DNA of 64,000 bases, taken from positions 20,238 to 84,237 of the forward strand of contig JBLHKS010000008.1 in NCBI GenBank assembly GCA_047620505.1, given 5' to 3'. The position numbers were made by a program, and so were the translations under genes. This DNA comes from JBLHKS01 sp047620505 (GTDB lineage: Bacteria > Verrucomicrobiota > Verrucomicrobiia > Verrucomicrobiales > DEV007). A model generated the notes under the pieces. It was not told where the DNA came from and did not search any database. It worked only from the letters and a program-made list of their open reading frames with translations. Below, piece by piece: positions 34,231 to 42,705 of the stretch (its first letter is position 1; every line of letters begins with the position of its first letter).

Positions 34231-35145
34231 ATGCGGAAACTTCTGGTTCTTACCCTTTTCCTCACCTGCTTCTCCTCGCTCACCGCTCAGGAAAAAAGCA
34301 AACCGGCTCGGACTCATGCAAATGTTTCCTACGGCCCACACGAACCTAACGTACTCGATATTTGGATCGCGGAGGGCGAGGGACCGCGTCCGCTTCACGT
34401 TTACATTCACGGCGGCGGCTGGCTTGCCGGGGACAAGTTCAAAAATGGCAATCCGCAGAATATCTGGCTCGAGAAAGGGATTTCCTACGCAGCGATCAAC
34501 TATCGCCACACGTCCGAGGCCTCGCTCCCGGCTCCAGTTCACGATGCCGCCCGAGCGATTCAGTTTCTGCGCTGGAAGGCGAAGGACTGGAACATCGACA
34601 AAACTCGAATCGTTCTGTCAGGCGGAAGCGCCGGAGCCTGCACATCGATGTGGCTGCTTTGTCATGATGACCTCGCTGATTCAAATTCTAGTGATCCGGT
34701 GCTGCGCGAGTCGACCCGCGTGTCCGGCGCGGCGGTCGGAGGTGGACAGACCTCGATTGATCCAAAGCAGATTGTACCGTGGTTAGGCCCGATGGTCCTC
34801 CAGCATCGCATGATCAACATGGCCGTCGGTGAGTCGACTCTCGCTGGTGCTTTGAAGAACTACGAAAGACATCGCCCGCTCTACCTTGAATTCTCGGCTT
34901 ACAACCACGTGACCGCAGACGATCCTCCTCTTTTTATGAGCTACGGCGGCGACATGACTTTGCCTTCAAAAAATGCTCAGCATGGAATTCACCACCCGGT
35001 TTACGGTGTCAAAATGAAGGAGAAGGCGGACAAAATCGGGATGGAAACTCACCTCTTGATTGGAGACGGAACCGTTTCACATTCGGAGAAATATGAATCG
35101 GCCAACGAGTTCATAGAGGCGGTTTTGTTAGGAAAAGCTGACTGA
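34231..35145 (+). CDS. Secreted alpha/beta hydrolase (esterase/lipase, HSL-like)
   Basis: A 304-residue protein with a signal peptide (MRKLLVLTLFLTCFSSLTAQ). The oxyanion motif HGGGW is at residues 60-64, and the nucleophile elbow GGSAG puts Ser at 133. A His that could complete the triad is near the C-terminus (GDGTVSHSEKYESANEF). It resembles acetyl-xylan or carbohydrate esterases of the alpha/beta-hydrolase_3 type found in PVC bacteria, but the substrate cannot be read from sequence. The ATG at 34231 is chosen because it begins the signal peptide. It is divergent from the DUF1552 gene across 100 bases. Confidence 0.88.
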   Translation: MRKLLVLTLFLTCFSSLTAQEKSKPARTHANVSYGPHEPNVLDIWIAEGEGPRPLHVYIHGGGWLAGDKFKNGNPQNIWLEKGISYAAINYRHTSEASLPAPVHDAARAIQFLRWKAKDWNIDKTRIVLSGGSAGACTSMWLLCHDDLADSNSSDPVLRESTRVSGAAVGGGQTSIDPKQIVPWLGPMVLQHRMINMAVGESTLAGALKNYERHRPLYLEFSAYNHVTADDPPLFMSYGGDMTLPSKNAQHGIHHPVYGVKMKEKADKIGMETHLLIGDGTVSHSEKYESANEFIEAVLLGKAD

Positions 35146-35150
35146 GAAAA

Positions 35151-36062
35151 TCAGCCCCCGCTGGACGAAGACTGTTTTTTCAGCTTCGAAACGTAGGCCC
35201 GCGCAAGCTGAACGAAACGCTTTGCCAGCGGTTTGAGCTGACCTCGATGGAGTAACCCGATCTCAAGCGGCGGGAAATCGGTTAGCTCGATCGCGCTTAC
35301 GCCATGCGGCAGCTGCAAGCCCGGAACCTTGACGAGAACTCCGTAGCCGTAGCCCTGCTGAGCATAGCACTGGACCAGATCGAGGGTGTTTACCTCGATA
35401 GTCGTCGGCCAGTGAACGCCTTTTTGGTTCAGCCCTTCTTCAAACAATCGAGTCAGCGCTTCGTGCTCGGGCAAAGAGACCAGCGGCTCCGGAATGCAGT
35501 TAGTCAGCTCGTCAACTTTTCCCAGCAGCTGCTGGAGATTCTGAGTTTGCTTACCTGGAGGGACCAGAAGCATCAAAGGCAATTTCATCAACGGCTCGAC
35601 CTTGATTCCGGCGGCGGTTTTCGAAGGAATAACGGAAATGGCGAGGTCAGCTTCGTCAGCGAGCAGGCCTTCGACTCCGGAAGGAAGCGAGTCGCGCAGA
35701 GTCAGCCGCAGGTCCGGAAATTCCGCTCGCAGATGGTCGAGGATGATGGGCAGATGATTCGTTAGGACCAGCGAAGAGGCGACGAGTCGAAGATGATTTT
35801 GTTCGCCGCCGGTTAGTTGATTCGCGACCGTGTCGAGCTTCGAGAAAAACGGATAGACAAAATCGTAGAGTTTTTCACCAGCCGGAGTCAGCGCAAACGG
35901 ACGTCTGTGAAAAAGCTTAACGCCGAGGTTTTCTTCCAACCGAAGCAGCTGACCACTCACGGCAGGCTGCTGAATGCCGTAGGGCATTTTTCGGACCGCA
36001 GAAGTGATGCCTTCGTACTTGGCGACGAAGTAGAAAAGTTCGAGATGGTGGACGTTCAGCAT
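35151..36062 (-). CDS. LysR-family transcriptional regulator
   Basis: A 303-residue regulator. The winged helix-turn-helix is near residues 1-65 (LELFYFVAKYEGITSAVRK, then QQPAVSGQLLRLEENLG and KLFHRRPFALTPAGEKLYD). The substrate-binding half follows (VASSLVLTNHLPIILDHLRA). Within LysR it is near the NhaR-like style, which has a short N-terminus. The gene ends 5 bases after the convergent esterase stop, and its start is 7 bases after the xerD stop, so it may be co-transcribed with xerD. The effector is unknown. The palindrome at 35524 encodes QQLL. Confidence 0.9.
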   Translation of the reverse strand: MLNVHHLELFYFVAKYEGITSAVRKMPYGIQQPAVSGQLLRLEENLGVKLFHRRPFALTPAGEKLYDFVYPFFSKLDTVANQLTGGEQNHLRLVASSLVLTNHLPIILDHLRAEFPDLRLTLRDSLPSGVEGLLADEADLAISVIPSKTAAGIKVEPLMKLPLMLLVPPGKQTQNLQQLLGKVDELTNCIPEPLVSLPEHEALTRLFEEGLNQKGVHWPTTIEVNTLDLVQCYAQQGYGYGVLVKVPGLQLPHGVSAIELTDFPPLEIGLLHRGQLKPLAKRFVQLARAYVSKLKKQSSSSGG

Positions 36063-36069
36063 TTTGAGT

Positions 36070-36951
36070 TCAGGCTCGAGGATGGAACGATCGGTGCACT
36101 TGCTTCAAGCGTTTCTGATCGACATGAGTATAGATTTGCGTCGTCGAAATGTCGGCGTGACCGAGCATCTCCTGGATAACACGGAGGTCAGCGCCGCCGC
36201 TCAAAAGATGTGTCGCGAACGAGTGCCTGAGCAGATGCGGGTGGATTCGAGAAGGATCGAGGCCCGCTTTCAACGCGCGTTCACGCAGCATTTGCCAAAC
36301 GCGCTGACGCGTGAGCTGTCCACCGCGAATCGAGAGGAAAACCTCGTTTCCGCTCCGTGGTTTCTGAAGCCGTGGCCGCTCTTCCTCCGAGTATTGAATC
36401 AAGGCTTCTCGCGCTCGTCGGCCCAACGGCACGATCCTCGTTTTGTTGCCCTTCCCGGTGACCCTGACAAGTCGCTCATCGACGTTCACGGCGTCCATCG
36501 TCAGCGTAACCAGTTCTGTCAGCCGAAGCCCCGAGCTGTAGAACAATTCGATAATCGCTCGATCACGAAGCCCCAGCAGCTGCTGAGTGTCGATGCCCGT
36601 GAGCAAGGTCTCGATGTCATTTTCGCTCAGAGTCTCCGGCAACAACCGATCGAGCTTCGGGGAAGCCAAACCGTCTGCCGGATCTCGTTCAATTCGCTCG
36701 CGGTGATGTAGAAACCGAAAGAATAACTTCAACGCGATCACGTTGAGCCGAAGAGTCGCTGGTGCGATGCCCAAGCCTTTACGATAGGCTAGAAACGCCG
36801 AAAGATCCGCCAGCTCGACGCTCGCCGCCGATCTCTCTCCTAACCAGACGGCAAACTGGTTAAGAGACTGTTGGGTCGACAATTGATAGTTGTCGGAAAG
36901 TCCGCGCTCGGTTGCGAGGTAGCGAATGAACTGGTCGATCTCAGTGTGCAA
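36070..36951 (-). CDS. xerD: Site-specific tyrosine recombinase XerD
   Basis: Resolves chromosome dimers at dif with XerC. The catalytic residues are seen in order: Arg in SSGLRLTE, Lys in TGKGNKTRIV, His-x-x-Arg in HPHLLRHSFATHLL, His in LGHADISTTQ and the nucleophile Tyr in IYTHVD. The C-terminus HRSFHPRA is close to the E. coli XerD end. There is no in-frame ATG. TTG at 36951 is chosen over TTG at 36990, because the latter sits inside the T-run of the preceding terminator; the reading frame itself is open to 36990. The palindrome at 36575 encodes QQLL. Confidence 0.9.
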   Translation of the reverse strand: MHTEIDQFIRYLATERGLSDNYQLSTQQSLNQFAVWLGERSAASVELADLSAFLAYRKGLGIAPATLRLNVIALKLFFRFLHHRERIERDPADGLASPKLDRLLPETLSENDIETLLTGIDTQQLLGLRDRAIIELFYSSGLRLTELVTLTMDAVNVDERLVRVTGKGNKTRIVPLGRRAREALIQYSEEERPRLQKPRSGNEVFLSIRGGQLTRQRVWQMLRERALKAGLDPSRIHPHLLRHSFATHLLSGGADLRVIQEMLGHADISTTQIYTHVDQKRLKQVHRSFHPRA

Positions 36952-36988
36952 GGGAATGAAATTACTCCGAATCCAGCGATCTTCGCAC

Positions 36989-37022
36989 AAAAAAGACTCG
37001 ACCGAAATGTTCCGATCGAGCC
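36989..37022 (-). terminator. Rho-independent terminator downstream of nrdA
   Basis: On the minus strand a 10-pair stem (two G-T pairs; arms 37022-37013 and 37004-36995) closes an 8-base loop and is followed by six T. It lies 100 bases beyond the nrdA stop and after the 17-codon reading frame at 37048, just before xerD. Confidence 0.75.
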
Positions 37023-37047
37023 TTGAAATTTTTGTGTTCCAACCAGC

Positions 37048-37101
37048 TTAGTCAGCCAGAATCGGATTTCCGCTCTCGTCGGTGATGTCAATGTCAGGCA
37101 T
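37048..37101 (-). CDS. Possible 17-residue acidic micropeptide after nrdA
   Basis: ATG at 37101, TAA at 37048; the product would be MPDIDITDESGNPILAD. It starts 20 bases after the nrdA stop and ends 26 bases before the terminator stem, so it would be on the nrdBA transcript. No clear Shine-Dalgarno stands before it. Codons look ordinary and the product is strongly acidic. It could equally be a chance reading frame in the 3' untranslated region. Confidence 0.25.
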   Translation of the reverse strand: MPDIDITDESGNPILAD

Positions 37102-37121
37102 GATTTTAGAGAGGGTGAGGT

Positions 37122-40100
37122 TTATTGGCAGGATTCGCATTCGGTGCCGTTTATGAGGGCGTCCAGTTCACAAGCGGTGGCTGCTCGAGGCGTAACTTCA
37201 GTCGCAAGCGCATCAGCGGTCGCCTGCTCAGTTGCACTGTCTGCGACGACGCTGCGCATTTCCTTCTCGTCGCTGACCGTTGCCTTCTCGATCGCTGAAG
37301 CAGCGAGCGTGCGAAGATAGTAGGTCGTCTTCAGGCCCTTGCGCCAAGCGGATCGATACAAGTGAGACAGCGTCTTCATGCTCGGTTCCGCGAGGAACAG
37401 GTTTACGGATTGCGATTGATCGATCCACTTCTGACGCCGAGCGGCGGCCTCAATAAAGTAGTCATGCGGGATGCCGAAAGCGGTGACGTACTTCCGTTTG
37501 ATGTCGTCTGGAATCCGATTGATTTCGGCCAGCTCACCATCGTGGTATTTGATCCGATCGCGCGTTTCCTTGCCCCAAAGCCCGACTGCTTTGAGATCAC
37601 GCACGAGGTACGGATTCAGGGTAACAAATTCGCCGCCGAGGTTCGACTTCGTGTAGAGGTTTTTGTAGAGCGGCTCGATGCACGGCGTGCTTCCCATGAT
37701 ATTGGAAATCGTTGCAGTCGGCGCGATGGCGAGGACGTTCGAATTTCGCATTCCCTGCTTCGCGATTTTCTCGCGGATCGGGGTCCAATCGAGTTTGCCA
37801 CCACGCGGAACGTCGATTTTCAACCCGCGCTCTTCTTCGAGGAGATCGATCGTATCCTGGGGAAGCAAGCCGCGATCCCACTTGGAACCAGGATAGCTTT
37901 GGTAGGTTCCTTTTTCGGCGGCGAGGTCGCTCGAGGCTTCGTAAGCGTAAAACGCGACCGCCTCCATCATCTCGTCATTGAACTCGATCGCGTCGGGCGA
38001 TGCGAAAGGCACATTTCGTTTGAAAAGCGCGTTCTGCAGACCCATCACGCCCATCCCGATCGGCCGGTGTCGTTGATTCGCGTTCTTAGCCGGTTCGGTC
38101 GGGTAAAAATTGATGTCGATTACGTTGTCGAGCGCCCTGACCGCGATCCGAATTGTCTCACGAAGCTTGTCGTGATTGATGTTTCCTTCCTCATCGACGT
38201 GCTGGTCGAGAACGACGGAACCGAGGTTGCAGACCGCAGTTTCGTCCTCGCCAGTGTTCAGCGTAATTTCGGTGCAGAGGTTCGAGCTGTGAATCACGCC
38301 GACGTGATCCTGCGGGCTTCTCACGTTGCAGGGATCCTTGAACGTGATCCACGGATGCCCGGTTTCGAACAACATCCGAAGCATGCCTTTCCAGACTTCG
38401 ATCGCCTGCACTACCTCGCCTGAAATCTCGCCGCGACGCGCCATTTCTTCGTACTCGACGTAGCGCGCTTCGAACTTCCGGCCGTAGAGCTCGTGGAGAT
38501 CCGGAACTTCGTTCGAACGGAATAGCGTCCAGCTTTCGCGCGCTTCCATCCGCTTCATGAACAAGTCCGGAATCCAGTTCGCGGTGTTCATGTCGTGAGT
38601 CCGACGTCGGTCATCGCCAGTGTTTTTCCGCAGCTCGAAGAACTGGAAAATGTCGTTATGCCAGGTTTCGAGATAGGCGCAGCCGGAGCCTTTGCGCTTA
38701 CCACCCTGGTTGACGGCGACCAGCTGATCGTTGTGCAATTTGAGGAACGGGATGACTCCCTGGCTTTCGCCGTTGGTTCCTTTGATGTAGCTGCCAGTGC
38801 CGCGAACCGCGGTCCAGCTTCCACCTAAGCCGCCTGCCCACTTCGAAAGGTAGGCGTTCTCCGCGATCCCACGGCTCATGATCGATTCGATGCTGTCGTC
38901 GACCTTGTAGAGGTAGCAGGAGGAGAGCTGCGAATGAAGCGTGCCGGAATTGAACAACGTCGGCGTCGACGAGCAAAAACGGCGGCTCTTGTAAAGGCGG
39001 TAGAGATCGATGATCCGCTTTGTCGGATTTTCCTCTTCGCTGAAGATGCCCATGGCAACCCGCATCCAGAAGAGCTGCGGCGTTTCGAGGCGGCGATGCT
39101 GCTCGCTGGTTTTGTCTACGATGAGGTAGCGCGAGTAGAGTGTGTCGATTCCGAGATAGTCGAAATCCAGATCGGCGACCGGGTCGATCGCCTTGGCGAG
39201 TTCGTCGAGATCCAGCTCTTCGAGCTTCGGATTGATGCGCTCGATTTCGACTGCGCGATGCAGATTCGCTTTGAAAGCGCGGCGGTGGAAATCGGGCAGC
39301 TGCTGGATGCCGTCTCGCATGATATTCCAGCCTAACACTTCCTCATAAATGTAGCTGACGTGAAGCCGACCGGCGAATCGGGCGAAATCGGCGTCCTTCT
39401 CAATGAGCGTTTTTGCGTTGAGTAGAATTGTCGATTTCAGGCCCTCTTCGGTCATCTCCGAGTTCACCGAGCGACGGAGTTCGCGCTCGATTTCATCCTG
39501 ACCGATGCACAATTCGAGACCAATCGCGGCGAAGTCGATTCGCTTTCGCAGGTCGAGGCCGTCCCAGAGATACGTCTCTCCGTTAGGCCGGGTGACGAGC
39601 ACCATCGAGTCTTGAGCCGGATCATCAGCAGCGGCAGCAGCGGCGGCGACCTCGGCTTCGCGAACCAGCGAGCGGTGTGAGCGATACAAAATATAGGCCT
39701 CAGCGACTTTGAAGTGGCGCTGGCTCATCAGCTCTTCCTGTACCCTGTCTTGAAGTTCTTCGATGTGGATCGTCTCGGAGTTACTCTCCGTCATCAGCCG
39801 CGCGAGGCCTTCAGAAATCGCGACCGCTGGCTCAGAATCCATGTGCAGCGCGAGGAACGCTTTGCGAACTGCGATCTCGATTTTCGCAGTGTTCCAGGCG
39901 ACGAGATCGCCGTTGCGACGCAGGACTCTGATCAGCGGTTTCGGCGAAGAGCCGTTTCCGGTGACCTTCAAATTCATGCCGCCGTTCAGCCGGGCGCGCT
40001 GTCGGGCGACGACGCTCCGAGCGACATCCCATTCCTGATGTTTTTCGAGCGCGCGTTCAATCACGTGAGTCAGCTCGTACTCATTCAGGATGATTTTACC

Positions 40101-40427
40101 GTCTCCGTTGGTCGCATTTCGACCCAGCAGCTGCTGGACGACGGACTTGGAAACATCCGAAACCAGGCTGCGGTTCTGATCCGTGAAAATCTCCTTCTCG
40201 TTGCGGGACAACAGCAGGTCAGTCAGCGCGCTACCGACGAGGCCGGCGATTTCCGCGGGTTTGAGGTTGCGATGTTCGCTACCGTTTTCAACGAACAGCC
40301 GGTTGTTGGCACCGGCTTGCTCAGGAGCAGTTTCCGGGCCCCAGTCAAAGCTTGGCTTACGCTCTGGGGGTTCGGCTGCGAAGCGCTTCAGCGCCTGGTC
40401 TTCTTCAAAGAATGTGCGTCCAATCAT
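37122..40427 (-). CDS. nrdA: Class I ribonucleoside-diphosphate reductase alpha subunit with repeated ATP-cones
   Basis: Reduces ribonucleoside diphosphates to deoxyribonucleotides. At 1,101 residues it is far longer than the E. coli enzyme (about 760) because of N-terminal regulatory domains. Two ATP-cones are clear (VLRRNGDLVAWNTAKIEIAV near 165; VTRPNGETYLWDGLDLRKRI near 275), and a third, partial one may precede them near 75-130. The catalytic barrel shows SSCYLYKVDDS, the active-site NLCTEITLNT and ATISNIMGSTPCIEPLYKN. The C-terminus ends with the redox pair ECESCQ. Length and domain layout resemble chlamydial NrdA. It follows nrdB by 151 bases. The palindrome at 40126 encodes QQLL. Confidence 0.95.
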   Translation of the reverse strand: MIGRTFFEEDQALKRFAAEPPERKPSFDWGPETAPEQAGANNRLFVENGSEHRNLKPAEIAGLVGSALTDLLLSRNEKEIFTDQNRSLVSDVSKSVVQQLLGRNATNGDGKIILNEYELTHVIERALEKHQEWDVARSVVARQRARLNGGMNLKVTGNGSSPKPLIRVLRRNGDLVAWNTAKIEIAVRKAFLALHMDSEPAVAISEGLARLMTESNSETIHIEELQDRVQEELMSQRHFKVAEAYILYRSHRSLVREAEVAAAAAAADDPAQDSMVLVTRPNGETYLWDGLDLRKRIDFAAIGLELCIGQDEIERELRRSVNSEMTEEGLKSTILLNAKTLIEKDADFARFAGRLHVSYIYEEVLGWNIMRDGIQQLPDFHRRAFKANLHRAVEIERINPKLEELDLDELAKAIDPVADLDFDYLGIDTLYSRYLIVDKTSEQHRRLETPQLFWMRVAMGIFSEEENPTKRIIDLYRLYKSRRFCSSTPTLFNSGTLHSQLSSCYLYKVDDSIESIMSRGIAENAYLSKWAGGLGGSWTAVRGTGSYIKGTNGESQGVIPFLKLHNDQLVAVNQGGKRKGSGCAYLETWHNDIFQFFELRKNTGDDRRRTHDMNTANWIPDLFMKRMEARESWTLFRSNEVPDLHELYGRKFEARYVEYEEMARRGEISGEVVQAIEVWKGMLRMLFETGHPWITFKDPCNVRSPQDHVGVIHSSNLCTEITLNTGEDETAVCNLGSVVLDQHVDEEGNINHDKLRETIRIAVRALDNVIDINFYPTEPAKNANQRHRPIGMGVMGLQNALFKRNVPFASPDAIEFNDEMMEAVAFYAYEASSDLAAEKGTYQSYPGSKWDRGLLPQDTIDLLEEERGLKIDVPRGGKLDWTPIREKIAKQGMRNSNVLAIAPTATISNIMGSTPCIEPLYKNLYTKSNLGGEFVTLNPYLVRDLKAVGLWGKETRDRIKYHDGELAEINRIPDDIKRKYVTAFGIPHDYFIEAAARRQKWIDQSQSVNLFLAEPSMKTLSHLYRSAWRKGLKTTYYLRTLAASAIEKATVSDEKEMRSVVADSATEQATADALATEVTPRAATACELDALINGTECESCQ

Positions 40428-40578
40428 CGTTCGGAGTCTTCTGGTTATTTAGAGGGGGTTGTTAGTCGATGAGCCGTGCGAACGGCCACCGTTTTTGAAC
40501 GAATGTTAGTGTTCTTCTGTCGCGAGGTTTCGGCGCGGGTCAATTCGATTGTGTCGGATTCTCTACGAAGGTCGGTTT

Positions 40579-41664
40579 TTAGAGCTCATCGTCGTCCACC
40601 GTTTCAAGCGAGGACGCTTTCTGATACTCGGTCACCCGGCCTTCGAAGAAATTCTGTTCGATCTTGATGTCCATCATCTCCGCCAGCCACGGGAACGGAT
40701 TGGCGATGCCGGGATTGAGCGGCTTAAGCCCAACTCCCGCGAGCCGTCGGTCGGCGATGTAGTCGATGTACTGGGTGAATTCCTCAGCGTTGAGGCCGAT
40801 GGAATTGACCGGCAGGCAGTCGAGAATGAATTCTTTTTCGAGCGCGACGGCCTCGATCATCAGGTCGGTCAACTCTTGCTTGAACTCGTGAGTCCAGATT
40901 TTCGGATTCTCTTCGACCAGGTCCATCAGCAGGTTGCGCAAGAGCTCGATGTGATTCGATTCGTCGCGCAGCGTGTAGCGGAACATCTGGCCGATGCCGG
41001 GGAATTTATTCTGACGATACAAGCTGAGAATCATTCCGAACAGGCCGTAGAACTGAGTGCCTTCCATGCATTGCCCGAAGGCGAACATGTTTTTCGCCAG
41101 CAGCTGCTGGGATTCGAGCTTGGTCAAATCGAGATCGCGCCGCAGCCCGTGCGAGATCCGAGTGACGAATTCGTTTTTCCGCCGAACCGTTTCGATTTGC
41201 TCGAACATCGCCTCGCACTCGTGCGGATTGATTCCGAGGCTGCTGATCATATAAAGCAGGCTGTCCGCGTGGATATTTTCCTCATGCGCGTGACGGCCAA
41301 GCACCAGTTTCAACTCCGGCGCGGTCACCAGCTCGCGAATCACGTGTTGAATGTTGTCGCCCACGATCCCCTCAGCCGCTGAAAAATAGCCGATCCCCAT
41401 CCGAATGATCCAGCGCTCGTTCTCAGAAACGTCGGCCGGCGAATTCCACTGCTCGAGATCTTTCTGCATCGGGATGTCTTCCGGCTCCCAATGATTGGCC
41501 TTCATCGTACGATAAAGATCGTAGGCCCACTGATACTTTAGAGGCAGCAAGTTGAAGGCCATCGTATCCCGACCGTTGATGACGCGTTTGGCGGCGAATG
41601 CCTCCTCGGCCTTTTTCTGGTCGAGGACGAACGTTTTGCCGCCGATTTCGAATGCTTTTTCCAT
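40579..41664 (-). CDS. nrdB: Class I ribonucleotide reductase beta subunit, radical Tyr replaced by Leu (class Ic-like)
   Basis: Holds the di-metal cofactor that starts catalysis in NrdA. Metal ligands are placed by motif: Glu in FSAAEGIVGDN (Asp in E. coli), Glu and His in HEENIHADSLLY, Glu in CMEGTQFYG, and Glu and His in RDESNHIELL. Four residues after the ligand His, where E. coli has radical Tyr122 and Chlamydia trachomatis has Phe127, this protein has Leu. A first-ligand Glu and a non-Tyr radical site define the chlamydia-like class Ic, which uses a Mn(IV)/Fe(III) centre. nrdB precedes nrdA, and a probable NrdR box pair lies 170-210 bases upstream. The palindrome at 41099 encodes QQLL. 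Confidence 0.95.
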   Translation of the reverse strand: MEKAFEIGGKTFVLDQKKAEEAFAAKRVINGRDTMAFNLLPLKYQWAYDLYRTMKANHWEPEDIPMQKDLEQWNSPADVSENERWIIRMGIGYFSAAEGIVGDNIQHVIRELVTAPELKLVLGRHAHEENIHADSLLYMISSLGINPHECEAMFEQIETVRRKNEFVTRISHGLRRDLDLTKLESQQLLAKNMFAFGQCMEGTQFYGLFGMILSLYRQNKFPGIGQMFRYTLRDESNHIELLRNLLMDLVEENPKIWTHEFKQELTDLMIEAVALEKEFILDCLPVNSIGLNAEEFTQYIDYIADRRLAGVGLKPLNPGIANPFPWLAEMMDIKIEQNFFEGRVTEYQKASSLETVDDDEL

Positions 41665-42137
41665 GGTTTGTGCGAGTGTGAGGGTATGGTTAAGAGTGCT
41701 TAATCGTTAATTTTCAGAGTTTCAGCGAATAACACAATTTCGGGCTGTAATCTTGAGCGTTTTGAGCCCGAGATGGGGATTTTGGAGGCCTCAAGCGGCT
41801 GGTAGTCGAAAAGGGGGAACATTCCCTGAAACTACCACATCTTGATGCGGTGGGATCTTCTATCGCAATATCTTGGGGTCTGTCCAGACCAAAATCGACT
41901 TTTCTAAAGAAAAAATCATCCCTGAGAAGGGCCATGCGTTTAGCTACGGGTAGACTCATGTCAGGCCGCAAAATTCAGTCTCATTTTTGTTGGAGATCAA
42001 TTTTTGCTAAGCAAATTTCGTGCCGACTTCTGACAAAATTTCGTCGCGATTGAAACTTCGGCTGATTCCGCTTTCTGGTTCGTCTCAGTGTCGCAGCCCG
42101 CGAAATTCGCTTGGCAAATCTGCTAATTCTTGTAATT
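41665..42137. other. Large intergenic region upstream of nrdB and the signal-peptide protein gene
   Basis: About 470 bases without a gene, noticeably AT-richer than its surroundings. It separates the divergent nrdBA and 42138 genes and holds the NrdR-like box pair at 41835-41875. A small GGGGAACATTCCC-type inverted repeat lies near 41813-41826. A 9-base direct repeat AAATTTCGT occurs near 42010 and 42037. No small gene or RNA was recognised. Confidence 0.5.
41835..41875 (-). promoter_or_regulatory. Tandem NrdR box-like pair upstream of nrdBA
   Basis: Two copies of a 10-base core are present: CCACATCTTG (41835-41844) and CAATATCTTG (41866-41875), starting 31 bases apart. The established NrdR box core is CwAtATaTwG, and paired boxes are typically spaced about 31-32 bases, three helical turns. 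The second core matches at 9 of 10 positions and the first at 7. The position upstream of nrdB fits repression of ribonucleotide reductase when dATP is high. No nrdR gene is in the window. Confidence 0.5.
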
Positions 42138-42695
42138 ATGCGACTCATGATCGCAAAATTCTATTTTCTGCCAATAATTCTGGTAATATCGATCGCGACG
42201 GCGATCTCCGCCGAAAAACCCGAAGTTGAGGACGATTTCGGTGATATTCCGGTCCTCGAAACGACCGACGGCTACACCTACTTCGAGATCGAAGTTCTGC
42301 GGGTTGACCCGAATGGCCTTACCTTCAGGCACTCACGCGGGCTCGCCAAAATCGTCTTTGATGATCTGAGTCAGGCGCTTCGAGAGCGATTTGGATACGA
42401 CCCGGTTGCCGCTTCCGAATTCACGAAGCCAAAACCGAAATCCCAGTCAAAGCCGCCCAAAAAACGGGCTCGCCCGGTGAACACGATCGTCATCGTGAGA
42501 CGGCCGCAACTCCAGTTTGGGCCTTGCGGCTCGAGCCATCTGGCGCTCAACCGAGGTCAGCAGATGCTGCCGTATCCGCTTTCGCTCTCGCAGTACCCGA
42601 ACCGGAGGTTGGCGGAGCTGGATTTCCTCTACACCACCGGCCTCCTCCCGCGGCCGCCGGGAATCGTGGTTCGCCGCATCTGGTCGTCTTTTTGA
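42138..42695 (+). CDS. Secreted small protein of unknown function with a verrucomicrobial GLTFRHS-type motif
   Basis: About 185 residues starting at ATG 42138 (or 42147). The signal peptide is hydrophobic and ends near ATAISA. The following 60 residues read as one small domain (EVLRVDPNGLTFRHSRGLAK, then IVFDDLSQALRERFGYDP). I associate this type of motif with many short secreted Verrucomicrobia proteins but cannot name a family. A basic, Pro/Lys-rich linker (KPKPKSQSKPPKKRARP) follows, then an Arg/Pro-rich tail. Function is not known. It converges on the DUF3500 gene. Confidence 0.65.
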   Translation: MRLMIAKFYFLPIILVISIATAISAEKPEVEDDFGDIPVLETTDGYTYFEIEVLRVDPNGLTFRHSRGLAKIVFDDLSQALRERFGYDPVAASEFTKPKPKSQSKPPKKRARPVNTIVIVRRPQLQFGPCGSSHLALNRGQQMLPYPLSLSQYPNRRLAELDFLYTTGLLPRPPGIVVRRIWSSF

Positions 42696-42705
42696 GGCCA
42701 ATCAA

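Noticed and set aside
41813..41826. GGGGAACATTCCC as a LexA-type SOS box before nrdB
   Set aside because: It is a short inverted repeat that does not clearly match a known LexA consensus, and the nearby box pair fits NrdR better.
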